64,000 nt of DNA from Labilithrix sp. (GTDB lineage: Bacteria; Myxococcota_A; Polyangia; Polyangiales; Polyangiaceae), in contig JAHBWF010000012.1 of assembly GCA_019637105.1 (NCBI GenBank), forward strand, positions 1 through 64,000, written 5' to 3'. Below are positions 27,004 through 35,670 of this stretch, piece by piece. Every line of letters starts with the position of its first letter. Position 1 is the stretch's first letter. Position numbers and translations under genes: made by a program. Below the pieces are notes generated by a model that worked only from the letters and a program-made list of their open reading frames with translations, did not search any database and was not told where the DNA came from.

Positions 27004-28148
27004 GCGAGTCGCCCAAGGTCCTCATCGTCGACGACGTCGAGGCGAACCTGATCGCCATGGAGGCGCTCCTCGGCGGCCTCGACTGCGTGATCGTGCGCGC
27101 GGGCTCGGGCAACGACGCGCTCCGCTGGCTCTTGCGGCACGAGTTCGCCGCGATGCTCCTCGACGTGCAGATGCCGGGGATGGACGGCTTCGAGGTGGCG
27201 CGGCTCGCGCGGATGAACCCGAGGTCGCGCGAGGTCCCCATCATCTTCGTCACCGCGATGCTCGAGACGGACGAGAACCTCTTCCTCGGCTACGAGAGCG
27301 GCGCGGTCGACGTGCTCTTCAAGCCGCTGAACGCCCACGTCCTCGTGAGCAAGGTGCAGGTGTTCCTCGAGCTCGATCGGAGCCGGAGGAGGCTCGCCGA
27401 CGAGATCGAGGCGCACAAGCGCACGCTCGCCGACCTCGACGCCTTCAACTACTCGGTCTCGCACGACCTCCGAGCGCCGCTGCGCCCCCTCAAGGGGTTC
27501 AGCGAGATCCTGCTCGAGGAGCACGCCCAGAAGCTCGACGACGAGGGCCGGCGCCTCTTGTCGAGGATCGCCACGGCCGCCGACAAGATGGATCACCTGA
27601 TCGACGATCTGCTCCGCCTCTCGAAGGTGAGCCGCGTGCGCCCGAGCGCGGGCCTCGTCGTGTCGCTGAGCGACCTCGCGCGGGAGATCGTCGCGGAGCT
27701 GCGCGGCGACCACCCCGATCGTGAGGTCGACTTCGTCGCCGCGGCGGATCTGAGCGCGCACGGCGACGCGAGCCTCCTCCGCATCGCCCTCGAGAACCTG
27801 CTCCGCAACGCCTGGAAGTTCACGACGCGCTCCCCGAACGCGCGCATCGAGGTGGGCTCGACGACCCTCGGAGCCGAGACCGTCTATTTCGTCCGCGACA
27901 ACGGCGTGGGGTTCGATCCGCGTCACGGCGACAAGCTCTTCCGCGCGTTCCAGCGCCTCCACTCGAGCGCGGATTTCGAGGGCACGGGGATCGGCCTCGC
28001 GATCGTCGAGCGGGTGATCCGCCACCACGGCGGCCGCATCTGGGCGGACGCGGCGACCGACCGAGGCGCGACGTTCTTCTTCACGCTCCCCTCCGGGCGC
28101 CCACCCCCGGGCGTCGCGGGCTCCTCCGTCACGCCGGGCGGCGCCTGA
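27000..28148 (+). CDS. Receiver-histidine kinase protein
   Basis: 382 residues. An N-terminal receiver (residues 6-125) has the acidic pocket VDDVE and phospho-acceptor Asp55 in LLDVQMPGMDG, with KPL at the lysine position. A short helix leads to a phytochrome-type HisKA domain with FNYSVSHDLRAPLRPLKGF (His155). The HATPase has NLLRNAWKFT, DNGVGFDP and GTGIGLAIVERV. There is no membrane segment. The receiver-first order suggests it accepts phosphate from the upstream hybrid kinase and changes its own kinase output. The start ATG overlaps the cheR stop (ATGA). Confidence 0.9.
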   Translation: MSESPKVLIVDDVEANLIAMEALLGGLDCVIVRAGSGNDALRWLLRHEFAAMLLDVQMPGMDGFEVARLARMNPRSREVPIIFVTAMLETDENLFLGYESGAVDVLFKPLNAHVLVSKVQVFLELDRSRRRLADEIEAHKRTLADLDAFNYSVSHDLRAPLRPLKGFSEILLEEHAQKLDDEGRRLLSRIATAADKMDHLIDDLLRLSKVSRVRPSAGLVVSLSDLAREIVAELRGDHPDREVDFVAAADLSAHGDASLLRIALENLLRNAWKFTTRSPNARIEVGSTTLGAETVYFVRDNGVGFDPRHGDKLFRAFQRLHSSADFEGTGIGLAIVERVIRHHGGRIWADAATDRGATFFFTLPSGRPPPGVAGSSVTPGGA

Positions 28149-28195
28149 GCGCCGACCGCCTCGCCCGTCCCGATACGGCGTCCCGATGTCGCGCG

Positions 28196-29395
28196 ATGCG
28201 TTCTAAGCTCGTGCCCGTGAAGCGCGCCGCTCTCCTGCTCTCCGCCTTGGTCCTCGCCGCCGCGTGCGAGCGTGAGCGTCCCCCGGCGTCCCCGGCCCCG
28301 GGCGCGGCGGCGCCCGTCCTCGAGCCCGGCGCGACGGCCGGCCCGAGCGCCGCCGACCTCGCGAACGCCGGCGCCCCGACGGGCGAGGGGCTCATCACGG
28401 GGTGGCTCGAGGTGAAGGGGAACCGCATCCGCCTGCCGAACGGAGAGCCCTTTCGAGGCCGCGGCGCCAACCTGCACGACACGCGCTCGTGCGACGGCTG
28501 CGCGTGGGAGCCGCCTCACGTCGACGAGGTGCTCCGGCGGATCGACGCGCTCACGGACGAGTGGCACGCGACGTTCATCCGCCTCCTCCTCGAGAGCTAC
28601 CCGGACGACGGACGCGCGAAGAACGGCGGCAACGCGCGCGTGCACTACCGGAACGTCCTCGACGATCCGCGCTACTTCAGCGACGTGATGCGGATCATCG
28701 GGCACGTCGGGAAGAAGAAGGGCGTCTACGTGCTCGTCTCGCTCTGGCAGGACCCGACGTTCTCGCCGCTCGGGTGGCCGAGCGCGCGCACCGCGCTCGT
28801 GTGGAAGAAGCTGGCGGCGGCGCTCAAGGACATGCCGTTCGTGCTCTTCGGCCTCGTGAACGAGCCGCAGTCGAACGAGGACGGCAAGCGCGACGCCGAG
28901 GTGTGGAGGGCCATGAACGACACCGTCGAGGCGATCCGCAGCGTCGAGCGCCCCGGGCGCTTCCACGTCGTCACGGTCCAGGGCACGCGCGAGTGGGGCC
29001 GTTCGCTCGACTACTACGTCGAGCACCCGATCACGGCCGGCGGCGGCGTGAACGTCGCGTACGAGACGCACGTCTACAACCGCCCGGCGCGCTTCGACGA
29101 GCTGGTGGCGCGGCCGGCGAAGACGCTGCCGGTCGTCATCGGCGAGCTCGGACCGCAGCAAGACAAGGACGTGACGATGTTCCCGGAGGACTGCGAGGCG
29201 CTCTTCGACCTCGCGGAGAAGCTGGACGTGCCGTGGATGGCCTGGTCCTTCCACACCAACTGCCCGCCGAACCTGCTCGTCGAGCGGAGGGACGTCTGCG
29301 GGGCGGGCGCCTCGCTCGAGCCGAGCGCGTGGGGCCGGCAGGTGAAGGCGCGCCTCGCGCGTCCGTGGGCGAGCCCGCGGTCCGCCGGCCCGTGA
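28196..29395 (+). CDS. Glycoside hydrolase family 5-like lipoprotein
   Basis: 399 residues. A lipoprotein signal with lipobox VLAAAC (Cys24) is followed by an Ala/Pro-rich linker to about residue 65. The catalytic (beta/alpha)8 domain opens with RLPNGEPFRGRGANLHD. The GH5 acid/base is in FGLVNEPQ (Glu223) and the nucleophile in VVIGELGPQQ (Glu317). It probably cleaves a beta-linked glycan outside the inner membrane. The substrate cannot be read from sequence. GTG 28217 (MKRAALLLS) is an equally good start that leaves the lipobox intact. It lies 47 bp after the signalling operon. Confidence 0.8.
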   Translation: MRSKLVPVKRAALLLSALVLAAACERERPPASPAPGAAAPVLEPGATAGPSAADLANAGAPTGEGLITGWLEVKGNRIRLPNGEPFRGRGANLHDTRSCDGCAWEPPHVDEVLRRIDALTDEWHATFIRLLLESYPDDGRAKNGGNARVHYRNVLDDPRYFSDVMRIIGHVGKKKGVYVLVSLWQDPTFSPLGWPSARTALVWKKLAAALKDMPFVLFGLVNEPQSNEDGKRDAEVWRAMNDTVEAIRSVERPGRFHVVTVQGTREWGRSLDYYVEHPITAGGGVNVAYETHVYNRPARFDELVARPAKTLPVVIGELGPQQDKDVTMFPEDCEALFDLAEKLDVPWMAWSFHTNCPPNLLVERRDVCGAGASLEPSAWGRQVKARLARPWASPRSAGP

Positions 29396-29486
29396 GCCGC
29401 CGGCCGCGCCGCGCCGCGCCGTCGCACCGAGCGAACGACGATGTGACGCCAGGTGGCGCACGGATTGCTATGATCTCCGCCGTCCG

Positions 29487-29693
29487 ATGCAGAAGGCGCT
29501 CCTCATCAGCATCCTCTTCGCCACGGTGCTCATCCCGCTCATCGCCGCGCGTGGCGGAACTGTGAAGAGCGCCGTGCGCCGGAGCGTGATCGCCACGGGC
29601 GTGTTCTGCGTCGTCTACTGGCTCGGGCTGCTCTTCGTCTACCCGGCGCTCACCGCGGGGAAGCCGAACCTGCAGAACCAGGGCATGCAGTAG
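29487..29693 (+). CDS. Small two-helix membrane protein, unknown function
   Basis: 68 residues. The protein contains two hydrophobic helices (ALLISILFATVLIPLIAA and SVIATGVFCVVYWLGLLFVY) joined by a short basic loop, and a polar C-terminus rich in Gln/Asn. The coding pattern has the strong third-position G/C bias of neighbouring genes. It is not part of an obvious operon and converges with the isc operon end 18 bp away. I recognise no family. Confidence 0.55.
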   Translation: MQKALLISILFATVLIPLIAARGGTVKSAVRRSVIATGVFCVVYWLGLLFVYPALTAGKPNLQNQGMQ

Positions 29694-29711
29694 CGCCGCC
29701 GGCGACCGCCG

Positions 29712-30086
29712 TCAGCGGGGATCGGGGTTCGGCCCCGGGCGCTTCGTGTACTTGCCGCGGTGCTCGGGGTGCTCGTTCTCGAACGCCTCCAGGCTCTCGC
29801 GCGTGATCTCGACCTCGACCTCGCCGTCGCGCTCGATCGTCGACTGGCAGCCGAGGCGCGAGTTGTGGCGGACGTCGAAGGCCTTGTCGAGGATGTCCTC
29901 CTCCTCCTCCTCCTGCTCGCTGAGCAGCTCGGCGCCCTTCGTCACGTAGACGTGGCAGGTCGAGCACGCGCAGACGCCGCCGCAGGCGTAGCCCTCCGGC
30001 GCGTCGATCTTCTGGGCGGCCTGGAGGATGCTCGAGCCGACGGGCACCTCGGTCTCGCCGTATCCCTTGAAGCGCACGATCGCCAT
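29712..30086 (-). CDS. fdx: Isc-associated [2Fe-2S] ferredoxin
   Basis: 124 residues; start ATG 30086 (MAIVRFKGYG). Cluster ligands follow the adrenodoxin-type spacing: Cys35, Cys41 and Cys44 in CGGVCACSTC, plus Cys80 in LGCQ. An extra cysteine (Cys39) lies inside the loop. An acidic run (EQEEEEEDILDKAFD, 57-71) matches the acidic partner-binding face of this family. The C-terminus extends to a basic-proline tail. It is the last gene of the isc operon and should supply electrons for cluster assembly on IscU. Confidence 0.93.
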   Translation of the reverse strand: MAIVRFKGYGETEVPVGSSILQAAQKIDAPEGYACGGVCACSTCHVYVTKGAELLSEQEEEEEDILDKAFDVRHNSRLGCQSTIERDGEVEVEITRESLEAFENEHPEHRGKYTKRPGPNPDPR

Positions 30087-30154
30087 CTCGATGACCTTCT
30101 CTCTCTTTCTCTTCCTTGGCTCGTGTCGTGGCCGCGCCGCGCGCGGCCGGGCGC

Positions 30155-32119
30155 TCAGCCCGACGGCGGCGCCGGCGGCAGAGGCCCGCTCTCCGCGTGC
30201 GCGGCCTCGATGCCCTTCGCGTGCTCGACCGACCGCTCGACCGTCTCGAGCGCCTGACCTTCGATCGCCTGGGCGATCGCGCGGTTCATCCGCCGCCCCG
30301 CGAAGCCCTTCGTCGCCGCGTCGAGGTCCTCGATCTTGAGCTCGACGCGGCGGGCGTCGGCGCCGGAGATCGCCCCCTCGAGATCGGCGATCGCCGACTC
30401 GATGCGCGCCTGCTCGCCCGGCTCGAGCAGGTCCGGATCGGCCGCGAGCGACTTCTTCGTCGAGGCGACGACGCGCGACGCCTCGACGCGAACCTCGGCG
30501 AGCTTGCGCGCGGCGAGGTCTTCTTCGCCGTGATCGATCGCGTCGAGGAGCATCTGCTCGACCGTGTCGTCGTCGAGGCCGTACGACGGCTTGACGCTCA
30601 CGGTCTGCTCGACGCCGGTGCGCTCCTCGCGGGCGTGCACCGAGAGGAGCCCGTCGGCGTCGACGCGGAACGTGACCTCGAGGCGCGCCATGCCCGCGAC
30701 CATCGGGGGGATGCCCTTGAGCGTGAAGCGCGCGAGGCTCCGGCAGTCGGCGGCGAGCTCGCGCTCGCCCTGGACGACGTGGATCTCGAACCCCGTCTGG
30801 TTGTCCTCCTGCGTGGTGTAGGCCGCGCGCGCGGCCGCCGGCGTGGTCGTGTTGCGCGGGAGGATGCGGTCGACGACGCCGCCGCCGACCTCGATCCCGA
30901 GCGAGAGCGGGATCACGTCGAGGAGGAGCACGTCGTCGGCGCTCCCCTGCCCCGCGAGCAGGTTCGCCTGGATCGCCGCGCCCAGCGCCACGACCTCCTC
31001 GGGATCGATGTCGCCGAGCGGCTCCTTGCCGAAGGTCTTCGCCACCCAGCTCCGGACCGCGGGGACGCGCGTGGCGCCGCCGACCAGGATGACGCCGTCG
31101 AGCTCTTCGGGCTTCATGCCGGCGTCCTTGAGCGCGCGCCGGCACGCGGCTCCGGTCCGCGCGAGCAGCGGCTCGACGAGCTCGTCGAAGCGCGCGCGCG
31201 CGATCGACAGCGGCGCGCCGGCCTCCGCGCCCGGTCCGCCGAACGGGCTCTCGAAGTCGACGACGTCCGCGTCGGTGAGGCCGTGCTTGACGCGGCGCGC
31301 GAGGTCGAGGACGACGCGCACCTCGGACGGCGAGGCGGAGCTCGCCTCGCGGCCCGTGAGGCGGAAGATCTCCTCGGCGAGCGCGCGGTCCATGTCGTCG
31401 CCGCCGAGCGCGCTGTCGCCGCCGGTCGCGCGCACCTGGAAGACGCCGTCGTCGAGCACGAGGATCGTGACGTCGAACGTGCCGCCCCCGAGGTCGTAGA
31501 CGGCGAACTTCCCGTTCTGCTTCTTCTCGAGGCCGTACGCGAGCGCGGCCGCGGTCGGCTCGTTCAGGAGGCGGAGGACCTCGAGCCCGGCGAGCCGACC
31601 GGCGTCCTTGGTCGCCTGCCGCTGGGCGTCGTCGAAATACGCGGGGACGGTGATGACCGCGCCGCCGACGCTGCGGAGCTCGTCCTCGGCCAGCCGCCGG
31701 AGCGAGCGGAGGATCTCGGCGCTCACCTCGACCGGCGTCACGACCTTCTCGCCGACGGCGAAGCGGACGACGTTCGGCGCGCCCTCCTCCGGCACGACGA
31801 AGGCGTAGGGGCCGAGGCGCCGCGTCTCCGGATCGTCGCCGCCGCGGCCCATGAAGCGCTTGACGCTGACGATGGTCTCGCGCGGGCGCTCGGCGGCGCG
31901 GAGCTGCGCGTTTTTGCCGACGACCACCTCCCCGGCGTCGCCGTAGTGGACCACGCTCGGTACGAGCGCGGCCTGGTCGCAGTCCTTCACCGTCGTCGGG
32001 CGCTCGTTCTTCACGTAAGCCACGAGCGAGTTCGTGGTGCCGAGGTCGATCCCGATCGGCTTCGGCGGCGCCTTCGGGTCGAAGATCTCGAGGAGGCCTG
32101 AGCTCGGGGCCTGGCTCAC
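30155..32119 (-). CDS. hscA: Hsp70-type chaperone HscA
   Basis: 654 residues from GTG 32119, which overlaps the hscB stop (GTGA). The nucleotide-binding domain starts [28 protein letters not shown], the [17 protein letters not shown] block and [10 protein letters not shown] are standard Hsp70 motifs. The substrate-binding domain has [17 protein letters not shown] and NTTTP. Length is slightly above HscA of enterobacteria (616) because of an N-terminal extension of about 20 residues. HscA with HscB acts on IscU to promote cluster transfer. The neighbours hscB and fdx identify it as HscA rather than DnaK. Confidence 0.92.
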   Translation of the reverse strand: MSQAPSSGLLEIFDPKAPPKPIGIDLGTTNSLVAYVKNERPTTVKDCDQAALVPSVVHYGDAGEVVVGKNAQLRAAERPRETIVSVKRFMGRGGDDPETRRLGPYAFVVPEEGAPNVVRFAVGEKVVTPVEVSAEILRSLRRLAEDELRSVGGAVITVPAYFDDAQRQATKDAGRLAGLEVLRLLNEPTAAALAYGLEKKQNGKFAVYDLGGGTFDVTILVLDDGVFQVRATGGDSALGGDDMDRALAEEIFRLTGREASSASPSEVRVVLDLARRVKHGLTDADVVDFESPFGGPGAEAGAPLSIARARFDELVEPLLARTGAACRRALKDAGMKPEELDGVILVGGATRVPAVRSWVAKTFGKEPLGDIDPEEVVALGAAIQANLLAGQGSADDVLLLDVIPLSLGIEVGGGVVDRILPRNTTTPAAARAAYTTQEDNQTGFEIHVVQGERELAADCRSLARFTLKGIPPMVAGMARLEVTFRVDADGLLSVHAREERTGVEQTVSVKPSYGLDDDTVEQMLLDAIDHGEEDLAARKLAEVRVEASRVVASTKKSLAADPDLLEPGEQARIESAIADLEGAISGADARRVELKIEDLDAATKGFAGRRMNRAIAQAIEGQALETVERSVEHAKGIEAAHAESGPLPPAPPSG

Positions 32120-32676
32120 GGCGACACCCCCCTCGCGCCGGCGAGGGCGCGCTCTTCGGCTTCCTCCTCGATCGCCTCGACCTCGTCGAGGAACCGTCGG
32201 TAGAAGCGGAGCTCGCCGAGGAGCGGCAGGAGCGCGGCGAGCTCGTCCCTCGAGGGCGAGCCGCCCGCGAAGCCGGCCGTCAGCCTCGACTCCACCGCCT
32301 TCGCCCGCGCGGAGACGCCGGCGCCGAGCGCCTTCACCTTCGCGAGGTCCCGCGCGGCGCGCGCGTCGGCGAGCGCCTCGCGCTCCTCCATCACCTCCAT
32401 GAGGAAGGCGGGGCTCGCCTTGGGCTCGTTGGTCTCGCCCACCGCGAGGCCCTCGGCCTGGAAGAGCGCCTCCGCGCGACGGATGGGGTCGCGGAGGACA
32501 CGCCACGCCTCGTTCACGCTCGCGGCCTTCTCGAGCGCTGCGCGCCGCTCGCTCGCGCCCGCCTGGGCGAACTTGTCGGGGTGGAGCGCGCGAGACAGCT
32601 CGCGGTGCGTCTTCTCCAGCGCCGAGAGGTCGAGATCGAAGCGGCGCGGGGCGCCGAGCATAGCGAAGGGATCCAT
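32116..32676 (-). CDS. hscB: J-domain co-chaperone HscB
   Basis: 186 residues. The N-terminal J-domain ([19 protein letters not shown]...) contains the HPD tripeptide in ALHPDKF, required to stimulate HscA ATPase. The C-terminal three-helix bundle includes [14 protein letters not shown], corresponding to the IscU-binding helix of HscB. Length fits the family (about 170-200). A short Ala/Glu-rich tail is added. The stop overlaps the hscA start. Confidence 0.9.
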   Translation of the reverse strand: MDPFAMLGAPRRFDLDLSALEKTHRELSRALHPDKFAQAGASERRAALEKAASVNEAWRVLRDPIRRAEALFQAEGLAVGETNEPKASPAFLMEVMEEREALADARAARDLAKVKALGAGVSARAKAVESRLTAGFAGGSPSRDELAALLPLLGELRFYRRFLDEVEAIEEEAEERALAGARGVSP

Positions 32677-32749
32677 GGTCGTCAGTCCAGAGGCCTCGGT
32701 GTTGGTTCCCCGGAGGCGCGCTCGCCGGGGACGGAGGGCTGCGGACCGT

Positions 32750-33214
32750 TCACACCGTGAACGACGTGCCGCAGCCGCAGGAGGACTTCTCGTTCGGGTT
32801 GATGAACTTGAAGCCCTGCCGCATGAGCGTCTTCTCCCAGTCGAACGTCGCGCCGTTGAGGTAGAGGAGGCTCTTCTTGTCGACCACGATGCGGACGCCC
32901 GAGCCGTCGGTCGCCTTCAGGTCGTAGACGACGTCGCGCGCGCGCGGCTCGCCGTCGTGGAACTCGATGACGTACGAGAAGCCGGAGCAGCCGCCGCCGC
33001 GGATGCCGACTCGGAGCGCCGTGCCCGGCACGCCGCGCTTCTCGATCTGCGCTCCGACCGCGTCGACGGCGGCCTGCGTGATGACGATGCCGAGCTTCTT
33101 CGAAGCGGGCGGCTGCGAGGAGGGCGCGCCGCCCGCCGCCGCCTCGCCGCCCGGCGGCGCGCCGTGGGGCGTCGTGGTGCTCGGTGCGCGGTCCTCGTGG
33201 GTCGTCTCGTTCAT
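32750..33214 (-). CDS. iscA: A-type Fe-S carrier IscA with N-terminal extension
   Basis: 154 residues against about 107 in typical IscA. The first 40 residues are a disordered His/Pro/Gly/Ala-rich extension. The core begins LGIVITQAAVDAV and keeps the three conserved cysteines: GGGCSGFSY and the C-terminal SSCGCGTSF. A-type proteins bind Fe or Fe-S clusters and deliver them to client enzymes. It lies between iscU and hscB in the isc operon. Confidence 0.92.
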   Translation of the reverse strand: MNETTHEDRAPSTTTPHGAPPGGEAAAGGAPSSQPPASKKLGIVITQAAVDAVGAQIEKRGVPGTALRVGIRGGGCSGFSYVIEFHDGEPRARDVVYDLKATDGSGVRIVVDKKSLLYLNGATFDWEKTLMRQGFKFINPNEKSSCGCGTSFTV

Positions 33215-33257
33215 CTCGACTTCTCTCTTCTTCTTCGTGGCCGTCCGCCCGCGGCGC

Positions 33258-33650
33258 TCAGGCCTTCTTCGCGGCCTGCTTCGCGCGGTAGTCGGCGATC
33301 GCGCTCTTGATCGCGTCCTCGGCGAGGACCGAGCAGTGGATCTTCACCGGCGGCAGGTTGAGCTCGTTGACGATGTCGACGTTCTTGATCGCCTCGGCCT
33401 CCTCGACCTTCTTGCCCTTGATCCACTCGGTGGCGAGGGACGACGACGCGATGGCCGAGCCGCAGCCGAACGTCTTAAACTTCGCGTCCTGGATGACGCC
33501 GTCGTCGCTGACCTTGATCTGGAGGCGCATGACGTCGCCGCACGCGGGCGCCCCGACGAGGCCGGTGCCGACGCTCGGGTCTTCCTTGTCGAGGGTGCCG
33601 ACGTTGCGCGGGTTCTCCGCGTGGTCGATGACTTTTTCGCTGTAGGCCAT
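33258..33650 (-). CDS. iscU: Fe-S cluster scaffold IscU
   Basis: 130 residues, normal length. Cluster ligands Cys37 (APACGD), Cys63 (FGCGSA) and Cys106 (IHCSVLA) with His105 are present, as is the HscA-recognition motif LPPVK at 99-103. It starts MAYSEKVIDHAENPRNVG, as in canonical IscU. A basic Lys/Ala tail closes the protein. It assembles [2Fe-2S] clusters from IscS sulfur. Confidence 0.96.
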   Translation of the reverse strand: MAYSEKVIDHAENPRNVGTLDKEDPSVGTGLVGAPACGDVMRLQIKVSDDGVIQDAKFKTFGCGSAIASSSLATEWIKGKKVEEAEAIKNVDIVNELNLPPVKIHCSVLAEDAIKSAIADYRAKQAAKKA

Positions 33651-33681
33651 CTGTGCTCTCTCTCCGATTCTCGGTCCAGGT

Positions 33682-34905
33682 TCAGTGAGCGACCCACTGG
33701 ACGCTCTTGAGGTCGATGCCGTCCTTGTACATCTCGTACAGCGGAGACATGTTCCTGAGGTGCTTGACCTTGTCGATGACGAGGTCGGCCACGAAGTCGA
33801 TCTCCTCCTCGGTCGTGTAGCGGCCGAGGCCGAAGCGGATGCTCGAGTGCGCGAGCTCGTCGCCGACGCCGAGCGCGCGGAGGACGTAGCTCGGCTCGAG
33901 GCTCGCGGACGTGCACGCCGAGCCGGAGCTCACGGCCACGTCCTTGATCGCCATCATCATCGCCTCGCCCTCGACGAAGGCGAACGAGACGTTGAGGTTG
34001 CCCGGCAGGCGGTGCTCGAGCGAGCCGTTGACGAAGACCTCCTCCAGCGAGGTCTCGAGCTTCTTCCGGAGGCGCTCGCGCATGGCGAGCAGGCGCGCGC
34101 TCTCCTCCTTGCCCTCCTTCGACATGATGTCGGCGGCCTTGCCGAAGCCCACGATGCCGGGGACGTTGAGCGTGCCCGAGCGCATGCCGCGCTCGTGACC
34201 GCCGCCGTCCATCTGCGCGACGAGGCGCACGCGCGGCTTGCTGCGGCGGACGTAGAGGCCGCCCACGCCCTTCGGGCCGTACATCTTGTGCGCCGTGACG
34301 CTCGCGAGGTCGACGTTCATCTTCTGGACGTCGAACGGCACCTTGCCCACGCCCTGGACCGCGTCCGAGTGGAAGAGCACGCCGCGCTCGCGCGTGAGCT
34401 TGCCGATCTCTTCGAGCGGCTGGACGGTGCCGATCTCGTTGTTGGCGAGCATGATCGAGACGAGGATCGTCTTGTCCGTGATCGCCCTCTTCACGTCGTC
34501 GGGATCGACGCGGCCGTCCTTGCCGACGCCGAGGTACGTCACCTCGTAGCCCTCTTTCTCGAGGCGCTTGCACGTGTCGAGCACGGCCTTGTGCTCGATC
34601 ACGCTCGTGATGATGTGGTTGCCCTTCTCCTTGTAGAACTCGGCGACGCCCTTGATCGCGACGTTGTTGGACTCGGTCGCGCCCGAGGTGAAGACGATCT
34701 CCTTCTCGCTCTGCGCGTTGACGAGCTTGCCGATGCGCTCGCGCGCGTAGTCGACGGCCTCCTCGGCCGTCCATCCGAAGGCGTGGCTGCGGCTCGCCGC
34801 GTTGCCGAACTTCTCGTTGAAGTACGGCAGCATCTCCTCGATGACGCGCGGGTCGACCGGCGTCGTCGAGTGGTAGTCCATGAAGATAGGGAGCTTGATG
34901 GCCAT
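33682..34905 (-). CDS. iscS: Cysteine desulfurase IscS
   Basis: 407 residues. PLP-binding Lys207 lies in [10 protein letters not shown], His105 stacks on PLP in IEHKAV, and the active-site Cys331 is in [10 protein letters not shown] followed by the long mobile loop of class I desulfurases. The C-terminus [13 protein letters not shown]...VQW is the IscU-binding end of true IscS. It mobilises sulfur from cysteine for IscU and tRNA thiolation. It is the first enzyme gene after the regulator, with 27 bp between them. Confidence 0.97.
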   Translation of the reverse strand: MAIKLPIFMDYHSTTPVDPRVIEEMLPYFNEKFGNAASRSHAFGWTAEEAVDYARERIGKLVNAQSEKEIVFTSGATESNNVAIKGVAEFYKEKGNHIITSVIEHKAVLDTCKRLEKEGYEVTYLGVGKDGRVDPDDVKRAITDKTILVSIMLANNEIGTVQPLEEIGKLTRERGVLFHSDAVQGVGKVPFDVQKMNVDLASVTAHKMYGPKGVGGLYVRRSKPRVRLVAQMDGGGHERGMRSGTLNVPGIVGFGKAADIMSKEGKEESARLLAMRERLRKKLETSLEEVFVNGSLEHRLPGNLNVSFAFVEGEAMMMAIKDVAVSSGSACTSASLEPSYVLRALGVGDELAHSSIRFGLGRYTTEEEIDFVADLVIDKVKHLRNMSPLYEMYKDGIDLKSVQWVAH

Positions 34906-34932
34906 GGAACGTCTCTCTTCTGCTGCTTGCTC

Positions 34933-35496
34933 TCAGGCGCGGAACCCCGCGACGAGGTCCGGAACTTCTCGCGCGCGATCGTGGTGGTTGCACGTCGGGC
35001 ACTCCGCGAGGAGCTTTCCGGGCTCGCAGGCGGACTCACACGTGTCGAGGTAGTCGAGGCTCGCGAGGATCTCGCGCTCGAGCGTGCGGAGGCGCTCGAT
35101 CTGCGTGCGGGCGTCGTCGAGCTTTCGCTTGTAGACCTCACGCACCTTCGCCATGGCGGACGGCGCGGACGCGGCGCGGCCCTCGGCCTCGACGTCCTTC
35201 ACGATCGCCTTGATGTCCGTGAGGCTGAAGCCGAGGTCCTGGAGCTTGCCGATCCAGCGGATGCGCACGAGCGCTTCCGGGCCGTAGAGGCGGTAGCGGC
35301 CCTTCGACCGACCGGCAGGCTTCAAGAGCTCCATCTGCTCGTAGAGATGAATGGCGCGGACGGTCTTGCCTGCCTCGCGCGCGAGATCCCCGACCTGCAT
35401 GAGCTCTTCCTCGGCGAGCACGCGCCCGCTCGCCGCCGCGGGCGGAGCGGCGGCCTCTGCGATTTCATTGAGGATGGGGAGGCGGACGTTGCTCAT
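34933..35496 (-). CDS. MerR-family regulator with C-terminal four-Cys motif, isc operon
   Basis: 187 residues. The winged-helix DNA-binding domain covers about 32-100 (MQVGDLAREAGKTVRAIHLYEQ, then GRYRLYGPEALVRIRWI). A dimerisation helix follows (KVREVYKRKLDDARTQIERL). The C-terminal effector region has Cys153, Cys157, Cys166 and Cys169 with His171/His172, in CESACEP and ECPTCNHH. Such a set could bind an Fe-S cluster or Zn. The spacing differs from SoxR (CxxCxC-x5-C). It is the first gene of the isc operon, where many bacteria have the Rrf2-type IscR. It probably senses Fe-S status or metal and controls its own operon. Confidence 0.85.
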   Translation of the reverse strand: MSNVRLPILNEIAEAAAPPAAASGRVLAEEELMQVGDLAREAGKTVRAIHLYEQMELLKPAGRSKGRYRLYGPEALVRIRWIGKLQDLGFSLTDIKAIVKDVEAEGRAASAPSAMAKVREVYKRKLDDARTQIERLRTLEREILASLDYLDTCESACEPGKLLAECPTCNHHDRAREVPDLVAGFRA

Positions 35497-35532
35497 GCGC
35501 TGGTCTTCAGCCGGGCTTTGCGGAGCCTTACT

Positions 35533-35548
35533 CTCACGTGCACGTGAG
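35533..35548. promoter_or_regulatory. Palindromic operator candidate, box 1
   Basis: CTCACGTGCACGTGAG is a perfect 16-bp palindrome located 37 bp upstream of the MerR-type regulator start. It shares the form CTNACGTNNACGTNAG with box 2 at 35604-35619. MerR-family dimers bind palindromes of this size. Confidence 0.6.
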
Positions 35549-35565
35549 GGTTGGAAGCAGAAAGA

Positions 35566-35595
35566 GTCTTAGGCGCCACCTCGGGGTGGCGTCAA
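35566..35595 (-). promoter_or_regulatory. Candidate isc promoter with dyad in an 18-bp spacer
   Basis: Read on the minus strand: TTGACG (35595-35590), an 18-nt spacer, then TAAGAC (35571-35566). The spacer is almost filled by a perfect 7-bp dyad CGCCACC / GGTGGCG (35574-35580 and 35585-35591, the second arm reaching 2 bp into the -35). Dyads in a long spacer are the classical MerR-activated promoter layout. The -10 match is poor, so this is a proposal. Confidence 0.4.
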
Positions 35596-35603
35596 GACCA
35601 ACT

Positions 35604-35619
35604 CTTACGTTAACGTTAG
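35604..35619. promoter_or_regulatory. Palindromic operator candidate, box 2
   Basis: CTTACGTTAACGTTAG matches its own reverse complement at 14 of 16 positions and has the same CTNACGTNNACGTNAG form as box 1. The centres are 71 bp apart. It lies between the candidate isc promoter and the TPR gene start at 35671, so it could affect both directions. Confidence 0.55.
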
Positions 35620-35670
35620 TCTTCGATCCAAGCAAGGCTAAATACCTGGAATCTCATCTGCAAGCCTGCC

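Noticed and set aside
30155-32119. DnaK
   Set aside because: Position between hscB and fdx in an isc operon, with a GTGA overlap to hscB, indicates HscA.
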